Of a stretch of 64,000 nt of DNA, positions 30,949 through 42,053 are shown piece by piece. Numbering within the stretch: position 1 is the first letter of the stretch; each line of letters opens with the position of its first letter. The notes below the pieces were generated by a model. It was not told where the DNA came from. It did no database searches and was given only the letters and a program-made list of their open reading frames with translations. Made by a program: the position numbers and the translations under genes. Source of the stretch: Chloranthus sessilifolius (lineage: Eukaryota > Streptophyta > Magnoliopsida > Chloranthales > Chloranthaceae); NCBI GenBank assembly GCA_021018995.1, contig CM037585.1, positions 68,326,646-68,390,645 on the forward strand, given 5' to 3'.

Positions 30949-33414
30949 TGTTAAGACCTGGAAAGTACCACTTTTCACCCCTTAACTTAACCTTTGATTA
31001 GACCCTTAGCCATCTAATAAGTTCTTGTTAAGTGTTTTATGTAGGTAATAATCAGCAGTGAAACAAGGCCAGGAATCCTGCTAAGGAGCCTGTTTTGGCA
31101 CCAAAAGTCCCTCAGAAGGATGGACTCTGAATCCAGACCTGGAATGAGCCTCGCGCAGTCCAACTGAGCTTCCCAAAACTTTACAACAACTACTCACGTA
31201 GCTCTCACGAAGCGTAAGAGTAGAACATATCGCGCAGTTCAAAGAAGACCTCTCTCAACCTCGCACAGTTCACTCAGAACGGCTGAGGAGAGAGAGCTTC
31301 AGGAGACTCCTCGTGCAGTTATCGCGCAGTGGCCGAGGGATGCAATTATCAGAAGAGAACTCCTCGCGCCATTCAAGAAGAAAGCATCCTCGCGAAGACG
31401 GAGCCATCCTCGCGAAGATTAATCAAGACATGAAACCTCGCGTAGTTCAGAACTCATTAAAGCCTCGTGAAGAAACTCGTGAAGTCCATTGAAGAGAAGT
31501 ACTCACGAAGTTCTCGCACTATTCAAATCTGTCCTCGCAAAGATCAACCCAGCGATCGCACAGCTACCTCGTTACTGCTTGAACTCCAACCCCGCGACAT
31601 CTGAGGCTTTGATGTCTACTCAACCTCGCGACTGCTTGAAGAGCAAACCAAGGCAACCTCATGATGGTTGAAGCTTCAATATCAAATCATCCTCACGAAG
31701 AGCAAGAGCTACCACACGACAAGTCTGGGAAACAATGGCTACCTAGCGAAGCTCTGAACTTCAACTTCCATCTCTTCAGTAGCAGTCCTTCTGGGAATTT
31801 TCAGCGATTAGGGCACGCACTCCCATGCTCAAATCTCTATGCATGCGCCCCAAGGCATCCAAGGATCACTATTCGGTCACGTGGCATCATTAAAATTAGG
31901 GTTTTCTAACCCTAATGCGCCGCCACACCACTACTATATAAACCCATACTTAGCTTAGGTTTAGAAATCCTGGAATAGCTGGGAACACATCTCATTTCTT
32001 GGAGACTTGATCTGAGATCATTTTTCTTTTCTTTTTGTAGCTGTAAGTAGTTTTCTTTTTCTTTTCCCTTCTCTCCATAGTCCAGCACTTGCTGGCTATG
32101 TCTTTGTATGCTTTTTGAACTAGATCAATGGAAGTTCTGTAATAGGATTTGTACTCTGTAGGATTTGTGTTTGAATGTGAGATGCTCTGTGCAAGGCTGC
32201 TGCCTTGTGATCCGCCATTGCTTTGGCTGTGATTCAAAGCAATGGAGGACTGATTCTAAGGGCCACTTAGATCCAAGTGACCTATGTGTCTGGGCTATCA
32301 TGGTCATATACAACCTTAGCCCCACCACAGGACCCACTAGATCTGAAATCCCCATGGGAGCTTGAGCTGGTAGCCTTGTGACCATGGTGGTGGCAGCGAT
32401 ATTCTTGTTTTGTCTTGGGCTCAGTGAGGAGGATAGCCTCTGGGAAAGTCCGTGATGATTCAAGTGGACAGGTTATAGCCTTAGGGTGATTCTAATCCAC
32501 CGATCCAAGATGGATCTTTCTTCTTTACACCTGAGCTTGTAGAAGCCTGGTGGGAGATTGTATAGAGGCAGACTCCCCTATATTTGTATAGATCCACTAT
32601 CAGATGTTAGATCTGATCTGGTTATAGAGATTGTAGGCTTGTGACTGGGCCATTGTAGCCCCACTCAAGCAATGGATAGCTAGATCGAAGGTTGTACTTA
32701 ATCTCTTGTTGGTTCTATGTGTCTGGGCTATCATGGTCCTATACAGCCTTAGCCCCACACATAGAGCTTTAGGGGTTGAGGTTCCCTATGGATTCTTGAG
32801 CTGGTAGCCTGGATGAAATAGTGCCTACAATGATTAACTTGTTTTGACCCATCCCTGGATTGTCGTTCCCCTATGGGATAGTCTGTGACCATTTGAGTGG
32901 ACAGGTTATAACCTTAAGGGATTGAATCATGGCAGAGAGATGAGTTGGATCCTTTCTCCTCAGTGGTGATAACGTAGCCATTGGACATGATTTCTATAAC
33001 ATCAGATCTGAATCTGAGTTACAAAGCTCCTCTGATCTAGGCTCAATAACAAACTTCTCACCCTTTTATATTTATTTTCCACACTCCATCCATCCTCTCA
33101 ACCCTTTCTGTAGTTTAGACATTAGGTTACCTTAGAATACCTAGAATAAGTGACCTTAAACTCCCCTCCTTTGTAGGACTGCCAGATCTGTAGTCAGATC
33201 TGGAGGGACTACTAGAGATGGCTCCCTTGGAGCTGTAGATCACCTTTTCCTGTGGGACAAACTCTTACTTATCAAAACTTGCCACAATGGACCCTGTATC
33301 TTGCAGGTCTAGGATTTCTTAGTTGTGCTGATTCCATCCCCTATTTTATCTTGATTTTAAATTTCTTTTACCACAAACCAATAAAGTAAGCACACACTCA
33401 GAGATCCACCAACA
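30949..33414 (+). repeat. 5' LTR of element B
   Basis: The LTR runs from TGTTAAGACC to GATCCACCAACA (2466 bp). The TCGCGA-type cluster lies at about 31150..31700 and the TATA box (TATATAAA) at 31935..31942. The TGTGACCATT-GAGTGGACAGG module occurs at about 32448 and 32884. Confidence 0.95.
31150..31700 (+). repeat. Cluster of TCGCGA-type motifs, 5' LTR of B
   Basis: About 20 motifs around CTCGCG(A/C) occur, for example CCTCGCGCAGTCC, CCTCGCGAAGACGG, CCTCGCGACTGCTTG. The 3' LTR has the same array at 42250..42850. Several sites differ between the two LTRs only at a CpG (AACTCGTGAAGTCC against AACTCGCGAAGTCC), showing loss by transition after insertion. Confidence 0.88.
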
Positions 33415-33420
33415 AGTTTT

Positions 33421-33438
33421 TGGCGCCGTTGCCGGGGA
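33421..33438 (+). promoter_or_regulatory. Primer-binding site of B (tRNA-Asp)
   Basis: TGGCGCCGTTGCCGGGGA is a perfect 18-nt complement to the 3' end of plant tRNA-Asp(GTC), six bases after the LTR. Confidence 0.95.
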
Positions 33439-33777
33439 CAGATGATCTATTAGTAGACCCTTAGTTTCTGCATTCTTAGTATTCTTTGCAAATGCGAATA
33501 ACTGATACTGCTGATATAATTTTGAAGCTTTCTTGCAGATCTAGACAGTAGCAGTGAAGGACAGTTGGACTGAATTGGAGCTTAGCTACCTCTGTTTGCA
33601 AACTCTCTAACTTTTAAAACTCTGTCTATCTTTCTTGAAAAATCTCTAGCAGTATCTAGGATAGTTGTAAATGTATTCTCTGAATAGCTGTAAATTAGTT
33701 AGATAAATTTGTTAATTGTAAAGTTATTCATTTGCAATGTGCCTGCAAGAAGCTCTCCTTGCTGTTGGTGTGCTTGT
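33439..33777 (+). other. Leader between primer site and gag, element B
   Basis: This 339-bp stretch has no domain. An upstream in-frame ATG at 33709 exists, but conservation of the MLGRR / MFDRR start in A, B and G favours 33778. Confidence 0.6.
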
Positions 33778-35575
33778 ATGCTAGGGAGGAGATCTCTCAG
33801 CCCTACTTTAGAGCCTCTTAATCCTAAGTTAGAAAGGGGAAGGAGATTTAGAAGAGACAGGCACACCACAGGAGAGCCCCCAAGTGAAGCTGTGACAACA
33901 AATATGGGTGAAGAACAACCCAGAACTCTCAAGGAGTTGAATGCTCCGGATGACTATAACTCCCCTTTTAGCATTCAATTCCCTGATGTTCAGGGGAATT
34001 ATGAAATAAAAACTTCAATCATCCAGATGCTGCCCTCTTTCCATGGGCTTAGCAAGGAGGACCCTTACAAGCATATTGACCAGTTCTTGGCCTTGTGCAC
34101 CACTTTTAATATCACTGGTTTGGGACCTGAGGCTACTAGGCTCAGACTCTTTCCGTTCTCTCTGAAGGATAGGGCCGACACAGTTGACCACTCTTCCCAA
34201 CAATAGCATTGCTTCATGGAAAGACTTGCAGACCAAGTTCCTGACCAAGTTCTTCCCTGAGACCAAAACTAGCCAGTTGAGGAAAGAGATTCTTGCTTTT
34301 GCTCAATCCCCAACTGAGGATTTAAACCAAGCCTGGGATAGGTTTAAAGAAATGCTCAAATAATGCCCCCACCACAAGATCCCAGAGTGGCATCTTGTAC
34401 AAAGCTTCTACAATGGGATTGATGAGAAAAATAGAGATATGGTCGATGCCTCTTGTGGTGGATCCTACATGCACAAGACTGCTGAGGAGGCATGGGAATT
34501 GTTTGAGGTGATTAGTGAGAATGCTTTTCAAAAGCCATCCTTGGCAAGAACTGTCAGGAATCTGAGTCAAAGGTGGGGCCTGTTGCTGGATCAAGAGGAA
34601 AAGTTTATGAGGTGTCTGGGAATAATGACCTGCAGCTACAGATGGCAAACCTCTCTATGAAGTTTGACAAATTACTGACTGTGATGCAACCCAGAAGGGC
34701 TGCTCATGTGGCGGAGGCATGTCTGATATGCCAGTCCCCACAGCACACAGTGGAAGAATGTCCATATGCAGGGTAATTTCCTGAATTGGTTTTGGACATG
34801 CTGCTGTTGCTCAATCTTATGGCCAGCAATATCTGGGGGCTACAACAGACAGCCATATAGATACCAGCACCAAAATGCTGGTTACCAATGGAGAGACCAC
34901 CCAAATCTGAGGTGGAGGCAAGACAACTACATGCAGCCCTAGCAGATGTTGGCCTTACCACAAAGGCCACAACAACAGTTCAACCAAGGATATGCCCCTA
35001 GGTCCAATTTCCAGCACCAGCAGTAGCCCCATCAGTAATAAAATCAGTTGGTTGTACCCCACTCTCAGCTAAGAAATGTTTCCTTTGAGGACCAGGTCTT
35101 GACTTCATTGCAAATCCTGGGATCCTTGGCTCAGACTGTGGACTCTCATGGTCAGAGCCTCCAGATTATGGAAGAACAGATAAGCCAAATTTCAAATGCC
35201 TTGGCTAAGAGAGATGAATGGAGGTTGCCCTGCCAGCCCGTTGCTAACCCCAAGGGTCAATTCTTAATTGAAGATGCTTCCTCAAGTTTTGAGGGAACCA
35301 ATGTTGTGACTACCCTAAGGTCTGGCAGGCTGATAGACAACCAGGTGGGTAACAGACCAGCAGAGGTTATTCCCACAGATGATGCAAATGATCAGGATAG
35401 AGATGTTGTTGGAACACAAAGCCAAGAATTGCCTGCCACCCTGCAGCAGGAGAAAAATAAAGAGGCTGTCATTGAGCCTCAGCAGGAAGAAAAACATGAA
35501 AAAAGAAAGAAACAAAAGTTTAGTCATGGGCTAGCAGCTGAGGAACCAGCAGAACCTCAGCTGCCATTTCCTTAA
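33778..35575 (+). pseudogene. gag: gag of element B (frameshifted)
   Basis: Athila-type Gag starts MLGRRSLSPTLEPLNPKLER and continues FSIQFPDVQGNYEIK, MLPSFHGLSKEDPYKHIDQF, LCTTFNITGLGPEATRLRLF, SLKDRA. A small deletion near 34175 shifts the frame. The second half follows at about 34200..34560 (TKFLTKFFPETKTSQLRKEI region, then EASCGGSY-type MVDASCGGSYMHKTAEEAW), and a further shift gives the zinc knuckle near 34715: CLICQSPQHTVEEC, a C-x2-C-x4-H-x4-C pattern that would bind genomic RNA. A Gln/Pro-rich segment and the C-terminal part, SNALAKRDEWRLPCQPVANP then VVTTLRSGRLIDNQVG, lead to a TAA at 35573..35575. The breaks would prevent a full-length product. Confidence 0.9.
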
Positions 35576-35644
35576 GCTTTGGATTGCCCTGTCCCTTTTG
35601 ATAAAGGGAATGCCCAGATGGAGGAAATGATGGAGACCTTCAGG

Positions 35645-36715
35645 TAGGTGAAAATCAATTTGCCCCTGCTTGAGGCAATTAAACAGGTCCCAGCCTATGC
35701 AAAGTTCCTGAAAGACCTCTGCACCCAAAAGAGAAAAGCTAGAGGCCATGTGTCCAAAAAGGTCTTTGCAACTGATACAGTGAATTCTATATTTAACATA
35801 TCAATGCCTGAGAAGTTGCAAGATCCAGGGATACCCACTATTCCCTGCGTAATTGGAGACCATACAATTTGAAAAGCCCTTTTAGACCTTGGAGCCAGTG
35901 TTAACCTGTTGCCATACAGTGTATATCTGCAGCTAGGTTTGGGGGAGCTGAAAGCTACCCCCATTGTGCTAATGATGGCTGATAGGTCTGAGAGGAGACC
36001 TCTGGGAATGGTTGAGGATGTCTTAGTGGGGGTGGATAATTTTTTCTACCCTACTGACTTCTTAGTATTGGACATGGGATGCAACAATAGCCTAAATCCC
36101 ATACCTGTTATATTGGGTAGGCCTTTCTTGGCCACTGCCAATGCATGCATTCAATATAGGTCTGGAGTAATGGAGGTAACATTTGGACATATGAAAGTTG
36201 AGCTGAATGTGTACAACAGTACAAAGTACCCTCATATGGACAATGAGGAGAGCTTTGCAGTGGATGTACTAGAGGAAATTGCAGAAGAAGAATTGCACAC
36301 TTTGCTGAAGTGGGGCAACATTGTCAGGAATTTAGTTAAAATTTGGGACATGGTGGAGGAAGAGAGCCCAGATGTGATACCAAAAGACATGACCACATTG
36401 AAGTCTTCTGTGGGCTCAGGGCAGCATTCCATTTGGAAACTTACATTGCTGCCTCTTCCTCCAACCTCCAATGCACCAATTTTGCCATCCACCCTACAAG
36501 CCCCCGATCTGGAACTCAAGAAGCTTCCAGAAACATTAAAATATGCCTTCCTTGAGAAAGGTGATAAGCTTACTGTGATTATCTCTTCCTCTCTTACCAG
36601 TGAGCAGGAAGAGGAATTACTAACAGTTTTGAGGACGTACAAGAAGGCAATTGGTTGGACCATTGCCGATCTGGGAGGAATAGATGCATCAATCTGCATG
36701 CACAGGATTCATCTA
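35645..36715 (+). pseudogene. Protease and linker of element B
   Basis: The region opens with a TAG at 35645..35647 (shared with A), then KINLPLLEAIKQVPAYAKFL, a conserved pre-protease segment. A TGA at 35870..35872 precedes the active site DLGAS (Asp codon 35885). The fold continues VNLLPYSVYLQLGLGELK, RRPLGMVEDVLVGVDNF, YPTDFLVLDMG and PVILGRPFLATANACI, with the closing hydrophobic-Leu-Gly-Arg motif intact. The linker is acidic (DVLEEIAEEELHTLLKW) and ends LKYAFLEKGDKLTVIISSSL before RT. Confidence 0.92.
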
Positions 36716-37440
36716 GAGGAGGGAGCACTACCCTCCAGGGAAATGCAGAGGAAGTTAAATCCTCACATGTAGGAAGTGGTCCTCAAGGAGATCAATAAAT
36801 TGCTAGATGCAGGGGTGATTTACCCCGTCTTTGATTCTAACTGGGTGGCACCTATCCAAGTGGTGCCTAAGAAATCTGGCATAATAGTGATTAAAACTGA
36901 AACTGGAGAGTTGACACCAGCCAGAGAGACCACTGGTTGGAGAGTGTGCATTGATTATAGGAAGCTCAACTCTAAGACCAGAAAGGACCATTTCCCTCTC
37001 CCCTTCATTGATCAAATTTTGGACAAATTGGCTGGAAAAGTTTTTTACTGTTTTCTTGATGGGTACTCAGGGTACAACCAAATCCCTGTGCATCCTCAAG
37101 ACCAAGAGAAAACCACCTTTACTTGTCCTTTTGGCACCTTTGCTTACAGAAGGATGCCTTTTGGGCTTTGTAATGCACCAGCCACTTTTTAGAGGTGAAT
37201 GTATGCCATATTCTCTGATATGATTGACAAATTTTTATAGATTTTTATGGATGATTTTTCTGTCTATGGGGACAGTTTTGGCCAGTGTCTACAACACCTC
37301 AGCCTAGTCTTGCAAAGATGTGAGGAGACCAACCTGGTCTTAAGCTAGGAAAAGAGCCACTTCATGGTAACACAAGGCATTGTGTTGGGCCATGTAGTCT
37401 CTAAAGAAGGGCTTGAGGTAGACAAGGCCAAAGTTGACCT
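36716..37440 (+). pseudogene. Reverse transcriptase of element B
   Basis: Ty3 reverse transcriptase: RKLNPHM then a TAG (36770), EVVLKEINKLLDAGVIYPV, VPKKSGI, WRVCIDYRKLNSKTRKDHF, PFIDQILDKLAGKVFYCFLD (first catalytic Asp, LDGYSGYNQI), PQDQEKTTFTCPFGTFAYR, RMPFGLCNAPATF. TAG 37190, TGA 37196 and TAG 37238 follow. The catalytic FMDDFSVYG (Asp codons 37250..37255) is intact, as is [23 protein letters not shown] at 37346 lies just before it. All residues expected for metal binding are present, so the stops alone inactivate it. Confidence 0.94.
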
Positions 37441-38140
37441 CATTGCCAATTTGCCCCCTCCAAAAACAGTCAAAAAAATCAGATCTTTCCTTGGGCATGC
37501 AGGATTTTGCAGGAGGTTCATTAAGGACTTCAGCAAAATTGCTAAGCCATTGTGCTACCTGCTCTGCCAGGATGTGCCCTTTGACTTTTCTGCTGAATGT
37601 CTTAAGGCTTTTGAAACATTGAAAATATGCCTCACCTCTACCCCTGTACTCCAAACACCAGACTATACCCTGCCTTTTGAGCTGATGTGTGATGCATCAG
37701 ACTTGGCAATAGGTGCTGTTTTGGGCCAAAGAAAAGATAAGTTGCTTGTGGTCATTGCTTATGTCAGCAAATCACTTGCTGAAGCTCAACTGAACTATAC
37801 CACAACTGAGAAAGAGCTTCTTGCAGTGGTTTATGCTGTGGAAAAATTTAGAGCCTATCTACTAGGATCTAAAACTGTAATCTTCACTGACCATTCAGCA
37901 TTGAAGTACCTATTGTCCAAGAAAGATGCTAAGCCTAGGCTGATTAGATGGATACTCCTGCTGCAGGAGTTTGACATCGAAATCAAAAACAAAAAGGGTA
38001 TGGAGAATGTGGTGGCTGACCACTTGTCCAGAATTGTCTTGGAGAAATGCCTTGATGGTCCTACAAATGATGCCTTCCCGGATGACCAATTGTTTGCCAT
38101 CCAATCCTTTGTCCCTTGGTTTGCACACATTGTCAATTAT
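37441..38140 (+). pseudogene. RT connection and RNase H of element B
   Basis: The frame is open throughout. [20 protein letters not shown] and [14 protein letters not shown] mark the connection, then [20 protein letters not shown] holds the first RNase H aspartate, [19 protein letters not shown] the glutamate and [20 protein letters not shown] the next aspartate. Closing motif [17 protein letters not shown]. RNase H removes the RNA strand of the hybrid during cDNA synthesis. It looks intact as a domain. Confidence 0.94.
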
Positions 38141-39409
38141 CTAGTGATAGGAAAGATTCCTGCCCACTGGACCAAAATAGACAAAGACCTATTTTTCTCA
38201 AAGGTCAAATATTTTTTCTGGGAGGAACCTTGTCTATACAAGTACTGTGTAGTCCAAATCATCCGAAGATGTGTTCTCGAAAGTGATGTCCCCAGTATTC
38301 TGGCCATGTGCCATGAAAATGCCTGTGGAGGCCACTTTAGTGGGAGAAAAATAGCTGACAAGGTCTTGCAGTGTGGGTTTTACTGGCCTTCTTTATTCCA
38401 AGATGCATTTACACACTGCAAGGCCTATGTGAGATGCCAAAAATTAGGAGGGCTGTCCAAAAGAAATTCAATGCCTTTGCAGCCCATCCTTGTTGTAGAA
38501 TTGTTTGATGTATGGGGTATAGACTTCATGGGCCCCTTTCCTCCTTCTAATGGTTATCAGTTCATCTTAGTGGCAGTGGACTATGTTTCCAAATGGGTAG
38601 AAGCCATTGCCACAAGAACCAATGACAACCAGGTGGTCCTCAAATTTGTAAGGCAGCACATTTTCTCCAGATTTGGAACCCCTAGAGCTATTATCAGTGA
38701 TGGGGGTAGCCATTTCTGCAACAGAAATTTCGAGAGCTTGCTCAAGAAATATTCTGTGACCCATAGGATTGCTACTCCCTACCACCCACAGACAAGTGGG
38801 CAAGTTGAAATTTCCAACAGGGAGATCAAGCACATCCTTGAGAAAACAGTAAGGACTGACAGGAGAGATTAGGCCGATAAACTGAACGATGCACTGTGGG
38901 CTTATAGGACTACCTATAAGACTCCCATTGGAATGTCCCCATTCAGACTGGTCTATGGCAAGGCTTGCCATCTCCCAGTAGAGTTAGAACACAAGGCCTA
39001 TTGGGCCATTAAGAATTTAAATATGAACCTAACTTCTGCTGGTCTTCACAGGTCATTGCAGCTGTCTGAATTGGATGAGCTGAGGATGGATGCTTACACC
39101 AATGCCAGGATCTACAAGGAACAGTCTAAAGCTTTCTTTGACAAGGGCTTGCTGAGAAAAAGCCTCATACCTGGTGGTAAGGTTTGGTTATTCAACTCTA
39201 AACTAAAATTCTTTCCTGGCAAATTAAAATCCAGATGGGAAGGTCCCTATATTGTCTTAAATGTTTCCCCATCTGGTGCTGTGGAAGTCCAGGATCCCAA
39301 ATCTGGGCGAACCTTCAAAGTGAATGGTCAGAGGCTTAAGCCTTGTATCGAAAAACCTGCTGACCCTATGACCACTATTCACTTTCATGGGACCCCTACC
39401 TCTACCTGA
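38141..39409 (+). pseudogene. Integrase of element B
   Basis: Integrase inserts the cDNA. The zinc-binding region has H and C residues in [19 protein letters not shown] and [14 protein letters not shown]. The catalytic core keeps D,D-35-E: first Asp in [20 protein letters not shown], second in [15 protein letters not shown], Glu in [21 protein letters not shown] at 38870..38872 is the only stop, just after the core. The C-terminal part, 38933..39409, contains [20 protein letters not shown] and [25 protein letters not shown], the GPY/F module of Ty3 integrases. No chromodomain follows, as expected for an Athila-type element and unlike H. Confidence 0.95.
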
Positions 39410-39951
39410 CCCACAGTTCTGTCCATGTTTTACTATACTACTTTTGTTTCTTCGATAATTTTTAGGAAATTGTAGTGTTTATGTGGAGTCTGAATATGTT
39501 GAGCTTGATAGAGTTTATGTGGGATTGGTATGATTTCTTCTTCTTCTGCTGCGAATTGCTGATTTTCAAATTGAATGCCTTTTGTTTGAATATTTTTGAT
39601 GAGTATGCTGCACTACCTATATTGCCCTTGTTTGGTACTAAGCCCTCGCGCATTACAAATGAAGATTTGGGAACCTCTCGCGCACTTCAATCCCCAACAT
39701 CCATAATCGCGACATTCAGTTATCTCGTGATCACCTTACCCAGCTGCGAGAGTCAAATGTATTTGTCATTTCCCACACTGATTGCTGGGACTTGACGTTT
39801 CCCAACTCCCTCTCAATTAATTACGGCGACCTGGATGTTATTCCACTGCTTCATCTTCCACCATCCTCGTCTTTAAATACACAGGGAGCCCCTTTCATAT
39901 TCATCGCATCCTTTCTCCTCTCACCCTAGCGGTCCTTCCCTGCTCCTAACA
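39410..39951 (+). promoter_or_regulatory. Spacer between integrase and env-like ORF of B, with TCGCG motifs and TATA
   Basis: No coding frame is convincing. At 39640..39740 are CCTCGCGCATT, CCTCTCGCGCACTT, AATCGCGACATT, ATCTCGTGATC and GCTGCGAGAG, the motif type clustered in B's own LTR. A TATA-like TTTAAATA lies at 39872..39879, followed by a pyrimidine-rich stretch and an ATG at 39952 (context ACAATGGCA). Order and spacing match a core promoter; activity is inferred. Confidence 0.6.
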
Positions 39952-40194
39952 ATGGCAGATGACAAGCCTAATGCGTTGCATAACAAGTTTTACCCGATGT
40001 GGTTGGACCCGCCACCACCTAAAGAGTCGGATCCCCTACAACCCCTCTGGGATGAGTACGAGGCGGTTCAGCAGCTCCTGGCTAAGGAGGAGGAGGAAAA
40101 GCTCCAGCCACAGTAGAAAAAGCAAAAGATAGAACCATCCCCTGCCCCCTCCACTGCACCCCCTCCCCCACCTTCTCAACCCCCTCACCCTTGA
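39952..40194 (+). pseudogene. Short remnant of env-like ORF, element B
   Basis: The ATG at 39952 opens MADDKPNALHNKFYPMWLDP, PPPKESDPLQPLWDEYEAVQ and QLLAKEEEEKLQPQ, ending in a TAG at 40114..40116; the frame continues basic and Pro-rich to TGA 40192..40194. With about 80 codons it is far shorter than the accessory ORF of A. The first part has no evident similarity to A, but its position between integrase and the 3' untranslated region is the same. It may be a truncated accessory gene or an unrelated small ORF. Confidence 0.5.
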
Positions 40195-40355
40195 TCCCTC
40201 TCTCCCTTCTTCCCTTTTTGTAATTTCTTTTTTTCGTTTTAATGAAATTTTCTTTTCCTGTTATTCTGTACAGTTCTCTGTTTTTGGTTGTTTTCTTTCT
40301 TGCTATTTCCTTTTATTATGCCCTTAATAAATTTGCTGCATAGACACCTTTGAAC

Positions 40356-40389
40356 CAGTGAGGACACTGCTCCTCATAGGTTTGGGGGT
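40356..40389 (+). promoter_or_regulatory. Hairpin plus internal polypurine tract, element B
   Basis: CAGTG-AGGA-CACTG (40356..40369) is followed by AGGTTTGGGGGTG (40378..). The tract is the same as the one at the 3' LTR of this element and lies 1.67 kb before it. The unit is conserved in A and D. Confidence 0.65.
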
Positions 40390-42038
40390 GTGGCAGGCAG
40401 ACCCTGCCCATGGAATAGTTAACCTAAGTGCAGCAGAGTCATCTGAGTAATATGGAAATGGATCTATGATCACTTAAGAATCATGAGAAATAAGAAATTT
40501 AAAATTTCTGCAAACTTTAGACATTATAAACTTTTAATTTTTCACATTTCCATGATGAGATCACCAAGGAAACTCACTTGTATCAGCACTAAGTGAATCA
40601 TTAGAGAAAGAAAAAGGTGAGGACATACTTAAAAGTTCAAAGGAAGACCATAACCAGTGAGAATTGGGCCTATAAAATTTTTTTTCCATCCTTTGAGGAG
40701 TAACTAAGGCAATTTCTTCTAGTTCTAAGGACTGGCTGAGTCACTGTGCTCACTAGAACTTAGGTAATTCCAAGTTGAAACAACTGACAGCACTCATGAA
40801 ACTTAGAAAAGGATCAAGGCCTTCTCTTGGACAGTTTGAGCCTAAAAAGACCAACCCTAAAAGCAACTGCCCTTGTCCATACCCCCTTTGAGCTTTAAAT
40901 CCTAAATTTCTTCAATATGCACCCAAGTACTTGTACTTGAACCTATGAACCTGATTCAGCCTACCCTCACTCTGAGAATTCAGAAGGTAAAGGAGAAAGA
41001 GTTGAAAATGGACTAGCTATGGTCAACATTAGGTGAATGGAGAAGAAGTATCTCAAAATTCTGGCAGTATGGTAACTGAGAACATGGTGGCATTTCAGAA
41101 AAGCAAAAACAAAAATAAAAAGAAGAAAATTCCATAAAAAAGAAACAAAAATAATAATGAAGAGGAGTAAGGGAGGAGTCAAGAGGAACTTTCATTGGAG
41201 AATCAAAATCAAGAAGAGAAACTGATCACTTCAAATCGAAAAATCTCAAAGAAGAAGAAAGGAGCTGAATTCAAGAGGGTGAAGTCATGAACCACCTCCT
41301 TCACTTACTGATTTCTCAATTTTGAACCCCTTTTCAATCTTCCATTCTTTTAACCCCACTCCATAAGCCACATTCCAGCCCAGTTAAAAGCCCTTGTGAT
41401 CCAAAGTTGAGTGAGCTGTCATGTGGAGATAAAGAGTTATCCAATCTATGGTGAGGATGTGTCAATGATGTCAGCACCTAAGAGCTATGCCTATGCTCAT
41501 GCTTACAGACCCATTTGGGGGATGTAACTGCTCTTGCGCCTGAGAGAAAATGAACCCCTCAACAAGACCCTTATGAGAGTATGCCCTGGAAAGTTTTTGG
41601 GTCAGAATTTGAATGCATTATGTATGACCTATAACCTTATTTTTAATCTGATGATGAGCTCAGTGCTGGCACACACTGGTGAAATTTTCTGTGGTTGTAC
41701 ACTGATTGGAAATGTTGTGCCTTCATGAGAAGTTTATGCTGTTTAAATTACTGTGCAACCAATGGATTAAATTTCTTTTATGTTTACTGATTCAAGAGTA
41801 AACTAAGTCTGCTCCTTGATTGCTCACTTGATGATATTGCATTTTTGTTAACTGTTTCATTGAGAAGTTTGTGGGTGTCTTCACTGAAAACCCTCAGGAG
41901 ACTTCACTCCTCCACTAGGGATCACCTAGGGGATTAAAAGGCTTGGTACATATGCTAAATGTATCCATGCTCCCTACGAAAGTGACATTTAATTTTTATA
42001 GTAGATTTAATATACCTTTGCTAAGGGACTAGCAAAGA
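40390..42038 (+). other. 3' untranslated region of element B
   Basis: No ORF is supported. It is homologous along its length to A and D and holds the conserved block at about 41861..41990 (GTGGGTGTCTTCACTGAAAA, CTCAGGAGACTTCACTCCTC, CCTACGAAAGTGACATTTA). Confidence 0.8.
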
Positions 42039-42053
42039 TTAGGTTTGGGGGTG
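42039..42053 (+). promoter_or_regulatory. Polypurine tract of B
   Basis: TTAGGTTTGGGGGTG lies against the 3' LTR start TGTTAAGACC. Confidence 0.88.
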
